NCBI RefSeq assembly: GCF_003096695.1
Contig: NZ_QEKY01000004.1
Coordinates: 117,918 to 181,917 of the forward strand
DNA length: 64,000 bases
Source: Porphyromonas loveana
Lineage (GTDB): Bacteria > Bacteroidota > Bacteroidia > Bacteroidales > Porphyromonadaceae
Reading direction: 5' to 3'
Shown: positions 25,114 through 34,211 of the stretch, piece by piece
How positions within the stretch are numbered: the stretch's first letter is position 1
How the letters are laid out: each line of letters begins with the position of its first letter
Notes under the pieces: model-generated
Told to the model about the DNA's origin: nothing
The model's database searches: none
The model's input: only the letters and a program-made list of their open reading frames with translations
Made by a program: the position numbers and the translations under genes

Positions 25114-26518
25114 TTGTTTGGCCGAGCAAATACGCAAAAATTTGCCTTTTACCCCCACCCGAAGTCAAGATTCTGCTATCGACAAGCTGGCAAACTTCTT
25201 CGCTGATAGGCGTCCCTATTCGGTTTTCTTGTTGCGCGGATATGCCGGTACGGGCAAAACACAGCTGATAGCAGCTGTGGTGAAAACGGTCCTAGAGCAG
25301 GGAGCCGACTGCGAACTACTGGCTCCAACCGGCAGGGCTGCCAAGGTCCTCACCGCTTATACCTGCCATCAGGCTTATACCATCCACAGACAGATCTACC
25401 AAGCCTCCGCAGCGGGGATAGAAGAAGGCGGTTCCTATCGCATTCGACGCAATGGAGCGGGGGGGACAGTCTTTATTGTGGACGAGTCGTCCATGATCGG
25501 GAACGAGAGCGCGGAACCTACGCCTTTCGGATCCGGCAGTCTGCTGAACGATCTGCTCTCCTATGTGAGCAATACGGATGGTTGCAGCCTCATCTTTGCC
25601 GGCGATGTGGCGCAGCTCCCACCTGTGGGGAGCGAGGTAAGCCCCGCCTTGGATGCACGGGTGATGGGTGATGCCTACGGATTACATATATATGAGTGCA
25701 CGCTGATGGAGGTGGTGCGCCAGCAGGAGGAGTCCGCCATCTTGTCATTGGCGACGAGCCTGCGGCAGTTGCTGTCAGAGGGTGTGGGGGAGAAGATCAA
25801 GCTGCGAATCCCTGCGGTGGGGGATGTCTCTGCCATATCCGGAGCGGAGCTGATAGATGCGTTGGACACTTCCTATAGTGATGTGGGGCTGGCAGATACC
25901 ATCGTGGTCAGCTATTCCAATAAACGTGCGCTGGCCTATAATCTGGGTATCAGAGGGCAGGTGCTCTACTATGAAGAGGAATTGGTGCGTGGTGACCGAC
26001 TGGTGGTGACGCGGAACAACTATCACTACTGCGAACGGAAAGACAAGACGGACTTCGTGGCCAATGGCGAGATCGTAGAGGTCTTGCGCTTGGGCAAGCA
26101 ATATGCTTTCTATGGATTCCGATTTGTGGATGCCACCCTCGCTCTCGTGGAGCAAGGTCGTGAGATAGAAGCTCGGCTGATACTCGATGGGCTGACGGGA
26201 GAGACCGCCGGACTGACTTCGGCGCAGCGGCAGAGCCTGTACGAAGCCGTGGCGGAGGATTATAGCTCGGTGGAGGGTTTGCCAGCTCGTCGCAAGGCTA
26301 TCCGTGAGGACGCCTTCTTCTCGGCGTTGGAGGTCAAGTACGCCTATGCCGTCACCTGCCACAAGGCGCAGGGTGGGCAGTGGCGACACGTCTATATAGA
26401 TATGGGGATGCTCAGCTACCTTCCGCATGACGAGCAGCTATGCCGCTGGCTCTATACGGCAGTGACACGAGCTTCGGAACGACTCTTCCTTGTCAATACA
26501 CCACAGGATATGCTCTGA
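25106..26518 (+). CDS. ATP-dependent DNA helicase/exonuclease (RecD/PIF1-like, UvrD_C_2)
   Basis: Superfamily 1 helicase of 470 residues. Walker A GYAGTGKT (45-52), Walker B FIVDESSMI, a GDVAQLPPVGS motif III, and the C-terminal motifs TCHKAQGGQW and YTAVTRASERLFLV. Short compared with RecD2 and lacking its N-terminal helix-hairpin-helix part. Standalone copies of this type are widespread in Bacteroidetes; probably a DNA repair or replication accessory helicase. Monocistronic, divergent from the upstream operon. Confidence 0.87.
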   Translation: MSNCLAEQIRKNLPFTPTRSQDSAIDKLANFFADRRPYSVFLLRGYAGTGKTQLIAAVVKTVLEQGADCELLAPTGRAAKVLTAYTCHQAYTIHRQIYQASAAGIEEGGSYRIRRNGAGGTVFIVDESSMIGNESAEPTPFGSGSLLNDLLSYVSNTDGCSLIFAGDVAQLPPVGSEVSPALDARVMGDAYGLHIYECTLMEVVRQQEESAILSLATSLRQLLSEGVGEKIKLRIPAVGDVSAISGAELIDALDTSYSDVGLADTIVVSYSNKRALAYNLGIRGQVLYYEEELVRGDRLVVTRNNYHYCERKDKTDFVANGEIVEVLRLGKQYAFYGFRFVDATLALVEQGREIEARLILDGLTGETAGLTSAQRQSLYEAVAEDYSSVEGLPARRKAIREDAFFSALEVKYAYAVTCHKAQGGQWRHVYIDMGMLSYLPHDEQLCRWLYTAVTRASERLFLVNTPQDML

Positions 26519-26546
26519 TGTAGTCCGCCTCCTCGGAGACAACCCC

Positions 26547-27848
26547 TTACCATCGGTAATAGAGACCGATACTTACCAACTCATTTACCTGCAGATAGCT
26601 GCTCTTACCTTCGGGGAGTGACACGCTGTCGTCGTATCGCAGGTACATATATATACGTGTACTCAGCAGTCGGGTGAGGGAGAGATTGAGGGCATTCTCA
26701 AACTCTGCCACTGTGTTCCTATAAGTGGTGGTAGCATAGAGACGCGAGTGCCAACTCAGACGACTGTCGAAGTTCCAGACCAATTCGGTCTTGATGGCCG
26801 CACCGAATTGGTGTACGATGGTCTTGCCTTCGGGGAATCCGTGACGGGCCAAGTCAATATCTTCTCGGATAGACCACTTGAGGTTATAGGAGACGGGAGA
26901 AAGGAAGATGCCCATCTTCACAGAACGTCCATAGACGCGCTTGCTTTTCGTATCCAATTCGTACTTCATACCGATACCCGTATTATAGATCAAGGGAGCG
27001 AGGAAAGCCGATTGTATCTTCAGGCTGTTCTCGGCACGATTGGTCAGTAGCTGGGTGCGCATTTCGATATCGAATGAATAGTACCAGCCTTTGAAAGCAT
27101 GGTAACCGTAGTTAGAGCGCAACCGGAATAGGTCCTCTGCCACGCTGTAGCGATTGACGGTGTCTTTCGCACCGTTGAAGATACTCAGACGGTTTTCCAA
27201 TTCATTCTTCCACCGCACTTTGCCACGTCTGTATTCCCGGGTGATGAGGTTGGTGAACATGATGTTCAGGTTGCTCGATCCTCCTTTGTACCAGTTCTCG
27301 GATATATAGTTCTGAGAGAACTGCAGGGCGGTCTCCATCCCGAAGAACCAATAGCGTGGCTTGAGTGTAACGCCATGGATCTTGCCCGTGTTGAGCAACT
27401 GATCCGAAAGCTCTCCCCCGTCTATGGAAGGATCGCTATGTGGGCGGATATAGGAGTAGTCGGGGCCGTACGGCTCCAGTTGGGTGCGGCTATAGGAGAA
27501 GAGATCGAGTCTGCGGTATTGCAAGTTGGACAATACTCGGCGAGCCAACTCTACTTCTAACATTGCATCGCTCAAGTCCGGCACAGGGATGAGCGGCCGA
27601 TGGGTGAGTGGCTCCAGACGTTGCGGAATGCTCGGCGTGGCGATCTTCCAGAGTCCGTCAGATAGCGGGGTGGTAGAGTTTTCTGCCACAAGCGGTAGGC
27701 GGAGGTAGTTCATCAGCAATCGCCCCGAGGCTACATGCATACTATCTGCCTCACTGAGCGGCATATCTGATTCTTGGGCTTTTATCTTAGACGCCAGCCC
27801 CAAGCTGCATATCAGAAGAAGGGTGAGGAAGTATCTTATTCTCATCAT
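26547..27848 (-). CDS. DUF3078 domain protein
   Basis: 433 residues from 27848 (MMRIRYFLTLLLICSLGLASKIKAQ), a clear signal peptide. The in-frame codon at 27887 is rejected because it overlaps a -7 box. The mature part has the DUF3078 signature (NYISENWYKGGSSNLNIMFT, then alternating aromatic strands YSFDIEMRTQLLTN) and ends ELVSIGLYYRW with a C-terminal aromatic residue. Together these suggest an outer-membrane beta-barrel. Function unknown. Confidence 0.83.
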   Translation of the reverse strand: MMRIRYFLTLLLICSLGLASKIKAQESDMPLSEADSMHVASGRLLMNYLRLPLVAENSTTPLSDGLWKIATPSIPQRLEPLTHRPLIPVPDLSDAMLEVELARRVLSNLQYRRLDLFSYSRTQLEPYGPDYSYIRPHSDPSIDGGELSDQLLNTGKIHGVTLKPRYWFFGMETALQFSQNYISENWYKGGSSNLNIMFTNLITREYRRGKVRWKNELENRLSIFNGAKDTVNRYSVAEDLFRLRSNYGYHAFKGWYYSFDIEMRTQLLTNRAENSLKIQSAFLAPLIYNTGIGMKYELDTKSKRVYGRSVKMGIFLSPVSYNLKWSIREDIDLARHGFPEGKTIVHQFGAAIKTELVWNFDSRLSWHSRLYATTTYRNTVAEFENALNLSLTRLLSTRIYMYLRYDDSVSLPEGKSSYLQVNELVSIGLYYRW

Positions 27849-27886
27849 TCGCTTAATCTCTTTCTCTAATAACCAATTAGGACGCA

Positions 27887-27894
27887 CAAAGTTA
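27887..27894 (-). promoter_or_regulatory. Probable -7 box for the DUF3078 gene
   Basis: TAACTTTG on the minus strand. No good -33 element is visible at the expected distance. It supports the start codon at 27848. Confidence 0.45.
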
Positions 27895-28020
27895 TACTAT
27901 TTTATGAAGGCCGTTGAGACGAACTTATATGTACACACGTAAGCGTATCATGCAAAACTATATCTATCAAGATATTGTTATCAAATAAATGGCCAGATGA
28001 TAGTTATTTCGGCTAATTGA

Positions 28021-28468
28021 ATAATAATAGGTGTAGTGCATCACTTCTATACCTCTCTGCTCTTCCTGTTGTTATGGCTGATGGAGAGTCGTTCGGCGGG
28101 TAAAGATTCGCTATTCGACAAGGTGAAGTTGCTGCCGCAATACTTCCTGCTGCTTTATACGATGGGGGCAACCCGGATACAATAAGATATTCGATGCCGC
28201 TTCGGTCATGGGCGGATATGAAAGGATGTTTGAGGGTAGTATTCTGTCGCAGATGCCTGGTGGCATACCACCTTTCATCTACTTCCTCGGGCTCATAGAA
28301 TTGCTTGCTTTTGTGTTGTTGGCAGTGAGTTTGGTGAAGGGTGAGTTCTTGTCCGATCGCTCGAAGAGCTTCTATAAGTATGGCCTTCTCGTGATGACGG
28401 CTACTTTCACGATGCTCAGTTTTGCTTTGGGACTCTTGCTGGTTTCCCTGGTGCTGTTCAGCTCCTGA
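28021..28468 (+). pseudogene. Frameshifted small membrane protein remnant (DoxX-like pattern)
   Basis: Two plus-strand frames together make one membrane protein. The first (28021-28182) reads HHFYTSLLFLLLWLMES ... LLPQYFLLLYTMG and stops at TAA. The second continues GYNKIFDAASVMGGYERM and two further hydrophobic segments to 28468. The join is near 28160-28170 and needs a one-base correction. The GYNKIFD motif plus four helices resembles DoxX-type proteins; I am not sure of the family. The 28469-28578 stretch and 27895-28020 hold nothing else I can support. Confidence 0.6.
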
Positions 28469-28578
28469 TGTACGGCAGCTTCACTACGCTCATGTACGTT
28501 TATGCCGAGCGCAGAGAGGAACAAGCTATGCTTGTCGCTAAAGACAATAATGACGGGTGATAGTGATAATAACGGAAG

Positions 28579-28613
28579 AGCCCTGCAGGAAGATAGTCCT
28601 GCAGGGCTTTTTG
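28579..28613. terminator. Intrinsic terminator
   Basis: Arms AGCCCTGCAGGA and TCCTGCAGGGCT (perfect 12 bp) with a 6-nt loop followed by TTTTT. It lies between the remnant (+) and the DUF438 gene (-); because of the T run it suits plus-strand transcripts best. Confidence 0.85.
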
Positions 28614-28629
28614 GACTTAGAGAGGAGGC

Positions 28630-30204
28630 TTATTTCTCTTTTTGGTATTTGGTGACGAGTTCTTTTAATTTAGAAAGTATATCATCGAGGGGTATACCAC
28701 TACGCTCGCTCATCATGGCAACGGTTGCTTTGGGGATGATGATGCGTGCTAGAGGGGAATTGAGCATTTTGAAAGCGGAGTTGATGTTCGGCAATTCTTC
28801 CCGTAACTGTGGATAGAATTTGAGCAAATCCTGCAAGCGGGTATCGGCCGTGAGCTCTGTAGCTGTGTCTATGTCTTCTCCTTCGGGAGGTGTATCGACA
28901 GGATTGGACGGTTCAGGTGTAGGGTTTTGTGACTCCGTTGACTTGGCTCCTTGGGTGTCGTTTGACCATGTGAGTAGCGTACGTGAGTCTTGAAGTTCGC
29001 GAATGCGGCTACAGTCTTGCATCATCTCGAGTACACCTCTGAATCGTCCATCTGCATCACGCACGGCTACGTAGTAAATGTAGATGAAGAGACCGGGTTT
29101 GTTGATCCAAAAGTCAACGCTATCCTGCTCGCCAGAACGAAACTTAGCGATAATCTCTTCTACGAGATGGACGCTGGTGCGTGGATGACAGTTCTTTACG
29201 TCTCGTCCGATAACATTCTTGCTGCGCGGGAAGACACGGTGATCGGTATCTGAATAGAAGCGGACAAGCTCGTTCTCATCTACGTAGGAGATATCGATGG
29301 GCAGGTGTTTGTATATGAGATTGATCTGTTCGAGGGTAAGCTTGCCTGTCGTAACATCAAGGAGCTGGTTAGTATTGTTTCCTCCCAGACCATACTTGAA
29401 AAGAAGAGCGGAAAGTTCAGAGGCGAAGCCATCGGGGACAGTTGTGGATTGCCTCTCAGTTTTGTTTGTATCCGGAGAGTCCTCTATACTGATCCATGCA
29501 AAACCAATCTCCAAGTCCCCTGAACGCATCTGATCGAATTCCTCGGGTGTAATCATTGCAAGGGAGGTGGGGTAGAGGACAGCTTCTTCCTTTTGTAGGA
29601 GATCTAGCACATCTGCTACGATTGTAGGTTGCATGGCCAAGAATTCCTCTTCTTTGTCTTCTTCAAGGAGCTTGCGGGCATCGCGTATCTCATCTCGCAC
29701 GAAGTCATCGAGTAGCCACATTGTAGTTGTGGGACGATCAAAGCCTTTCTGTTCGAGTATGGAGTAGAGCTGATTTTGCTTGCGCGAAAGGTGAGTACGG
29801 AAGGCTGCGATTAGATCGTATAGTTCGAGCCACTGATTCTTGATGACAGGATATTGTACGAGGTCTTCGATGGCGAGCATGTGGCGACGCATCTCATCGT
29901 TCTCTCTGTAATAGCACATGATGGGATGGTCAATAGGAAGATCCGGACGACTGGTGTCCATCACTTCGGCAAAGAGATCGATCATTTCTTGGATGTTCTC
30001 CTTGCGACATTCGTCGTCTTCTATGGTTTTGAGTTCCTGCTCAGCCAATGCTATTTCGTAAGGACGTAGTGTGCCTACTTGCTCTCTAATACGGGCTCTG
30101 CCTTCTTCTAACGAAATCTCTCCTCGCTGGTATGCCTCTTTGATCTCAAGTACTTTGCCCAATTTCTCAATATCTGCATCTGGCAGATGTTTCTTCATGT
30201 CCAT
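28630..30204 (-). CDS. DUF438 / hemerythrin-like / PAS / DUF1858 multidomain protein
   Basis: About 524 residues from the preferred start at 30204 (MDMKKHLPDADIEKLGKVLE); an upstream start at 30243 would overlap the cupin gene. Order: DUF438 (about 5-70), a hemerythrin-like helical domain (about 90-230, with DHPIMCYYRENDEM and THLSRKQNQLY), a PAS domain (about 305-415, ISYVDENELVRFYSDTDHRVF ... GRFRGVLEMMQDC), a Pro/Thr linker, and DUF1858 (about 455-522). Proteins with this layout are thought to sense oxygen, NO or redox state through metal or heme. Where the family usually has RKE in the hemerythrin part, this one reads RKQ. Cotranscribed with the cupin upstream. Confidence 0.82.
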   Translation of the reverse strand: MDMKKHLPDADIEKLGKVLEIKEAYQRGEISLEEGRARIREQVGTLRPYEIALAEQELKTIEDDECRKENIQEMIDLFAEVMDTSRPDLPIDHPIMCYYRENDEMRRHMLAIEDLVQYPVIKNQWLELYDLIAAFRTHLSRKQNQLYSILEQKGFDRPTTTMWLLDDFVRDEIRDARKLLEEDKEEEFLAMQPTIVADVLDLLQKEEAVLYPTSLAMITPEEFDQMRSGDLEIGFAWISIEDSPDTNKTERQSTTVPDGFASELSALLFKYGLGGNNTNQLLDVTTGKLTLEQINLIYKHLPIDISYVDENELVRFYSDTDHRVFPRSKNVIGRDVKNCHPRTSVHLVEEIIAKFRSGEQDSVDFWINKPGLFIYIYYVAVRDADGRFRGVLEMMQDCSRIRELQDSRTLLTWSNDTQGAKSTESQNPTPEPSNPVDTPPEGEDIDTATELTADTRLQDLLKFYPQLREELPNINSAFKMLNSPLARIIIPKATVAMMSERSGIPLDDILSKLKELVTKYQKEK

Positions 30205-30208
30205 GATT

Positions 30209-30511
30209 TTACTGTCGATTGATGAGGTAAACGAAGAACTCACTCTCTTCGACGGCTTTTACGCCCACGCGCGCTTCGCCGGGGAAATGTAGGACGGTAC
30301 CCGTGCTGAGGCGGTACGTCTCTGTTTCGTCGAGCGTGACCTCTACGGTTCCTGCCACTACGGTGAAGAAGACTTCTTGTCCTTTATGATCATGTGGGGG
30401 CACTTGCTCTCCGCTCTTCAGACGCAGGTGTACGAGCATGAGTTCTTTGTTGTTGATCACCTGGCCAAAGGCATTGATTTCCTGCCCGATGGGATGAGTT
30501 GGTTGTGTCAT
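30209..30511 (-). CDS. Cupin domain protein
   Basis: 100 residues from 30511 (MTQPTHPIGQEINAFGQVINN). The cupin motif HDHKGQEVFFTVVAGTVEVTLDETE is present, with metal-binding His/His/Glu in the first motif and FPGEARVGVKAVE in the second. The upstream in-frame extension to 30622 is rejected because it runs through the promoter. It ends 5 nt before the DUF438 gene start, which hints that it serves the same process. Confidence 0.82.
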   Translation of the reverse strand: MTQPTHPIGQEINAFGQVINNKELMLVHLRLKSGEQVPPHDHKGQEVFFTVVAGTVEVTLDETETYRLSTGTVLHFPGEARVGVKAVEESEFFVYLINRQ

Positions 30512-30558
30512 ACTTTTTCTGTATTGATGTTTATAATCTGAAATGATCTCATTACCCA

Positions 30559-30588
30559 CAAAGATAAGATAATCTGGTACATACGCAA
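30559..30588 (-). promoter_or_regulatory. Promoter of the cupin-DUF438 operon
   Basis: Minus strand TTG (30588-30586), 19-nt spacer, TATCTTTG (30566-30559). Confidence 0.75.
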
Positions 30589-30619
30589 GAGTCCGCATCG
30601 GCCAGCCGATACGGACTCT
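30588..30619 (-). terminator. Hairpin downstream of gcvP
   Basis: 14-bp arms AGAGTCCGCATCGG / CCGATACGGACTCT with one mismatch and a 4-nt loop. It lies 70 nt after the gcvP stop codon and just before the next promoter. No T run, so termination strength is uncertain. Confidence 0.55.
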
Positions 30620-30688
30620 CATTGTTATTATGCTCTACTCACACAGGTTACGTGGAGACTATCCGTGTAGATTGTGGAGGAGAGGGGA

Positions 30689-33562
30689 TTAGGAGAAGTT
30701 ATTGCCGAATACTTCGCAAGCACCACAAAGGCTGGGCACGAGATTACGGTCGCCGAAGCCATTGTCTATACGAGCTACATTCAGCCAGAACTTATTGTCA
30801 CGTAGGTACTCAAGCGGATAAGCTGCCTTCTCACGAGAGTAGGGGTGTGACCAGTCGTTGGCTGTCACTTCGTACTGCGGGTGGGGAGCATTCTTGAGTA
30901 CATTGTCGGTAGCATCTTGTTCTCCGCGAGCCACTTCTTGGATTTCTTCCCAGATACAGTTCATTACGGCGATGAAGCGATCGAGTTCGGCGAGGCTTTC
31001 GCTCTCAGTAGGCTCAATCATCAACGTGCCGTGCACGGGGAAGGAGAGTGTGGGAGCGTGGTAGCCGAAGTCCATCAGACGCTTGGCGATGTCATTCTCG
31101 TCGATGCCACTTTCCTTGATCTTGCGGCATTCGAGGATCAACTCGTGTCCTACGCGGCCGGTAGCACCCGTATAGACGATACCGAAAGTATCCTTCAGTA
31201 GGTTGGCCATGTAGTTAGAGTTAAGGATCGCAGTGATCGTAGCGTTGCGCAGACCTTCGTAACCCATCATGCGGATGTAGGCATAAGTGATAGCCGCTAC
31301 ACCTGCACTGCCGAAAGGCGCAGCCGATACTTCGAGACCGTTATAGTCATCGCAGAGCGGATGCGAGGGCAGGAAGGGAGTCAGATGCTTAGCCACACAG
31401 ATGGGACCTACGCCGGGGCCGCCACCACCGTGGGGGATGGCAAAGGTCTTGTGGAGGTTGAGGTGACATACGTCTGCACCGATATAACCCGGACTAGTCA
31501 GACCCACCTGTGCATTCATGTTGGCACCGTCCATATATACCTGCGCGCCACACTCGTGGATGCGGTTGCAGAGGTCGATGATATTGGTCTCGAATATACC
31601 GTGGGTACTCGGGTAAGTGATCATCATGGCGGCAATCTGATCCTTGTGCTGCTCAGTCTTTGCCATGAAGTCGTCCATATCCACGTTACCACGTTCGTCA
31701 CAAGCCACCGTCACCGTGTCGTATCCGCATTGGATGGCGCTGGCGGGATTGGTTCCGTGTGCAGATGCCGGCAGGATCACGAGGTTACGGTGTCCCTGTC
31801 CGATGCTTTCCAGATAGGCGCGGATGGTCAAAAGACCAGCATATTCGCCCGATGCACCGGAATTAGGTTGCAGAGATGTTGCATCGAATCCGGTGATAAC
31901 CGCCAGATAACGTTCGAGGCTTTGGAGCATCTCGAGGTATCCTTCCGTCTGATCCTTCGGAGCATAGGGGTGGATAGCACCAAACTGCGGCATGGAGAGC
32001 GTGGTCAGCTCCGATGCGGCATTGAGCTTCATCGTACAAGAACCCAGCGGAATCATCGAATGGGCGAGGGAGATGTCCTTACGCTCCAGACGTTTGATGT
32101 AACGCATGAGTTCTGTCTCGGTATGGTAGTTATTGAAAACGTCGTAGTTGAGGAAGTTGGATGTACGAGCCAAAGCTGCGTCGAAATAACGCTTGTCCGA
32201 AGCAACATCTTCCGTGATCGTCTCTTCCTTGCCGAGTACAGAGGAGAAGATGTAGAGGAGAACGCCGAGGTCGGAGGGCAACGTAGTCTCGTCGAGACTG
32301 ATAATGATGCTGCCATCGCTCGGATAGAAGAAATTCACGCTGCACTCTTCTGCCACTTCGCGGATTTGTTCTGCGCTGACGCCTGCGGGCAATTCGATGC
32401 GGAGAGTATCGAAGAAGTCCTTGTTCGTCTGCTTATAACCGAGCTTCGTGAGCTTTTCGCTGATGAAGCCTGCATAAGCATGCACGCGGCCGGCAATGTG
32501 GCGCAAGCCGTCAGCACCGTGATACACCGCATAGAAGCTGCTCATTGTAGCCAACAGAGCCTGAGCGGTACAGATGTTGGACGTAGCTTTTTCGCGCTTG
32601 ATGTGTTGCTCACGTGTCTGCAGTGCCAGACGGTAAGCGGGGCGGCCGTATGCGTCCTTGGATACACCGATGATACGACCGGGGATATTACGCTTGTAGT
32701 CCATGCTTGTGGACAAGAAACCTGCAGACGGTCCGCCGTAATACATGGGGATACCAAAGCGTTGAGCAGAGCCGAATACGATGTCCGCTCCCATCTCTCC
32801 CGGAGGTGTCATGATGGTCATGCTTAGGAGATCGGCGGCTACAGCTACCTTGGCTCCCGCAGCATGAGCTGCTTCGATGAATGCCTTATAGTTGTTAGCT
32901 GTACCCTCAGCATTGGGGAACTGCACGATGGCTGCGAATACTTCGGGCGTGAACTGGAAAGTCTTGTAGTCGCCCACTACGAGTTTCATACCCTGAGGGA
33001 TGATACGTGTGCGGATAACTTCGAGCGTAGAGCGGAATACTTTCTCATCTACGAAGAGCACATTGGCACCGGCCTTGGCCTGAGCACGTGAGCGAGTGTC
33101 GAACAACATACGCGCTGCTTCTGCACCGGCCGTCGCTTCGTCGAGGAGCGAACAGTTAGTCAGGGGCAAGCCGGTGAGTTCGGTGATCACCGTCTGGAAG
33201 TTGAAGAGAGCCTCCAATCGACCTTGCGATACCTCGGCCTGATAAGGCGTGTAAGAGGTGTACCATGCAGCATTCTCCAGTACGTTGCGTTGGATGGGTG
33301 CCGGCGTAACGGTGTCGTACCAGCCCTGTCCGATGTAGGAAGTGAAGATCTTGTTCTTAGAACCCAGTTCAAGGAAATGCTCGAGCATCTCGCGCTCGGT
33401 CATGGCCTCGGGCAGATCGAGGGGTTCCGACATGAGGATGTTACCGGGGATTGTCTCGCGGATCAGTTGTTCCGTGGACGTTACGCCAATGGTCCGGAGC
33501 ATGACGTCGAGGTCCTGCTCTGCAATACCGATGTGGCGGTTTTCAAATTTGTTTGTGTTCAT
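30689..33562 (-). CDS. gcvP: Glycine dehydrogenase (decarboxylating), P protein
   Basis: PLP enzyme of the glycine cleavage system, 957 residues, the full-length fused form. Opening FENRHIGIAEQDLDVML; PLP-lysine region HLNLHKTFAIPHGGGGPGVG near residue 700; C-terminal YPLEYLRDNKFWLNVARIDN(G/A)FGDRNL. It starts 4 nt after the MBL gene, so it belongs to the lipoprotein-rsmG-MBL-gcvP run. gcvT and gcvH are not in the window, and I see no glycine riboswitch upstream. Confidence 0.97.
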   Translation of the reverse strand: MNTNKFENRHIGIAEQDLDVMLRTIGVTSTEQLIRETIPGNILMSEPLDLPEAMTEREMLEHFLELGSKNKIFTSYIGQGWYDTVTPAPIQRNVLENAAWYTSYTPYQAEVSQGRLEALFNFQTVITELTGLPLTNCSLLDEATAGAEAARMLFDTRSRAQAKAGANVLFVDEKVFRSTLEVIRTRIIPQGMKLVVGDYKTFQFTPEVFAAIVQFPNAEGTANNYKAFIEAAHAAGAKVAVAADLLSMTIMTPPGEMGADIVFGSAQRFGIPMYYGGPSAGFLSTSMDYKRNIPGRIIGVSKDAYGRPAYRLALQTREQHIKREKATSNICTAQALLATMSSFYAVYHGADGLRHIAGRVHAYAGFISEKLTKLGYKQTNKDFFDTLRIELPAGVSAEQIREVAEECSVNFFYPSDGSIIISLDETTLPSDLGVLLYIFSSVLGKEETITEDVASDKRYFDAALARTSNFLNYDVFNNYHTETELMRYIKRLERKDISLAHSMIPLGSCTMKLNAASELTTLSMPQFGAIHPYAPKDQTEGYLEMLQSLERYLAVITGFDATSLQPNSGASGEYAGLLTIRAYLESIGQGHRNLVILPASAHGTNPASAIQCGYDTVTVACDERGNVDMDDFMAKTEQHKDQIAAMMITYPSTHGIFETNIIDLCNRIHECGAQVYMDGANMNAQVGLTSPGYIGADVCHLNLHKTFAIPHGGGGPGVGPICVAKHLTPFLPSHPLCDDYNGLEVSAAPFGSAGVAAITYAYIRMMGYEGLRNATITAILNSNYMANLLKDTFGIVYTGATGRVGHELILECRKIKESGIDENDIAKRLMDFGYHAPTLSFPVHGTLMIEPTESESLAELDRFIAVMNCIWEEIQEVARGEQDATDNVLKNAPHPQYEVTANDWSHPYSREKAAYPLEYLRDNKFWLNVARIDNGFGDRNLVPSLCGACEVFGNNFS

Positions 33563-33566
33563 TATT

Positions 33567-34211
33567 CTAATCGAGATAAGGGTTATTTGATCGTTCGTAA
33601 CCTATGGTAGATGTAGGCCCATGTCCCGGGTACACTACCGTATCGTCGGGGAGCGGGAATAGCTCGGTGCGGATGCTCTTTTTGAGTCGTTCGTAGCTGC
33701 CGCCCCATAAGTCGGTGCGCCCTACATCGCCGGCGAAGAGGGCATCGCCTGTGAATACTGCTCCGGCTTGCGGACAGTAGAATGCCAAGTGTCCGGGAGA
33801 ATGGCCCGGGACGAAGAGTGCCTGTATGGTGACGTCGCCCAAAGTGAGCACGTCGCCGGCCTCTATGTATTGCACCTCTGGTTCATCCATCGTGCCACCC
33901 ATGCCGAAAGCTCCCAACTGGACGGCAGGCGATGGCATCTCTTCCACCTCGGCGCGGTGCGCCCTTACGGGCAGATCGAAAGCCTTGGCTGCAAAGCCGT
34001 TGCCCCATGCGTGGTCGAAGTGCAGGTGCGTATTGAGCAGTAGCTGCACGTTTAGTTGCTCTGCCTCCACGAAGCGTAGGAGTTCCTCCTCTTCACGTCG
34101 ATCCATGCAGCCGCAGTCGATGATGGCGGCTTCGCCCGTGCTATTGTAGAGGATATAGGTATTCTCGGCTACCGAGTTGAAGGTGAATGTTTTTACTTTC
34201 GTTCTTGTCAT
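33567..34211 (-). CDS. MBL-fold hydrolase (glyoxalase II-like)
   Basis: Metallo-beta-lactamase fold protein, 214 residues from 34211 (MTRTKVKTFTFNSVAENTYILYNS). Metal motif THLHFDHAWG, then HSPGHLAFYCP, FTGDALFAGDVGRTDL and VYPGHGPTSTIGYE: the glyoxalase II-like YcbL/GloC pattern. The start overlaps the rsmG stop (ATGA). Likely hydrolyses S-lactoylglutathione-type or other thioesters; substrate not determinable. Confidence 0.85.
   Translation of the reverse strand: MTRTKVKTFTFNSVAENTYILYNSTGEAAIIDCGCMDRREEEELLRFVEAEQLNVQLLLNTHLHFDHAWGNGFAAKAFDLPVRAHRAEVEEMPSPAVQLGAFGMGGTMDEPEVQYIEAGDVLTLGDVTIQALFVPGHSPGHLAFYCPQAGAVFTGDALFAGDVGRTDLWGGSYERLKKSIRTELFPLPDDTVVYPGHGPTSTIGYERSNNPYLD

Noticed and set aside
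30512..30622. N-terminal extension of the cupin gene
   Set aside because: It covers the promoter TTG-N19-TATCTTTG and the gcvP hairpin; the sequence is not cupin-like.
30563..30688. tRNA-like or riboswitch interpretation of the hairpin after gcvP
   Set aside because: A simple 14-bp stem-loop without cloverleaf or glycine aptamer features; it lies downstream of gcvP, not upstream.
31361..32827. 488-codon plus-strand frame opposite gcvP
   Set aside because: Antisense shadow of gcvP; no start signal or recognisable domain.
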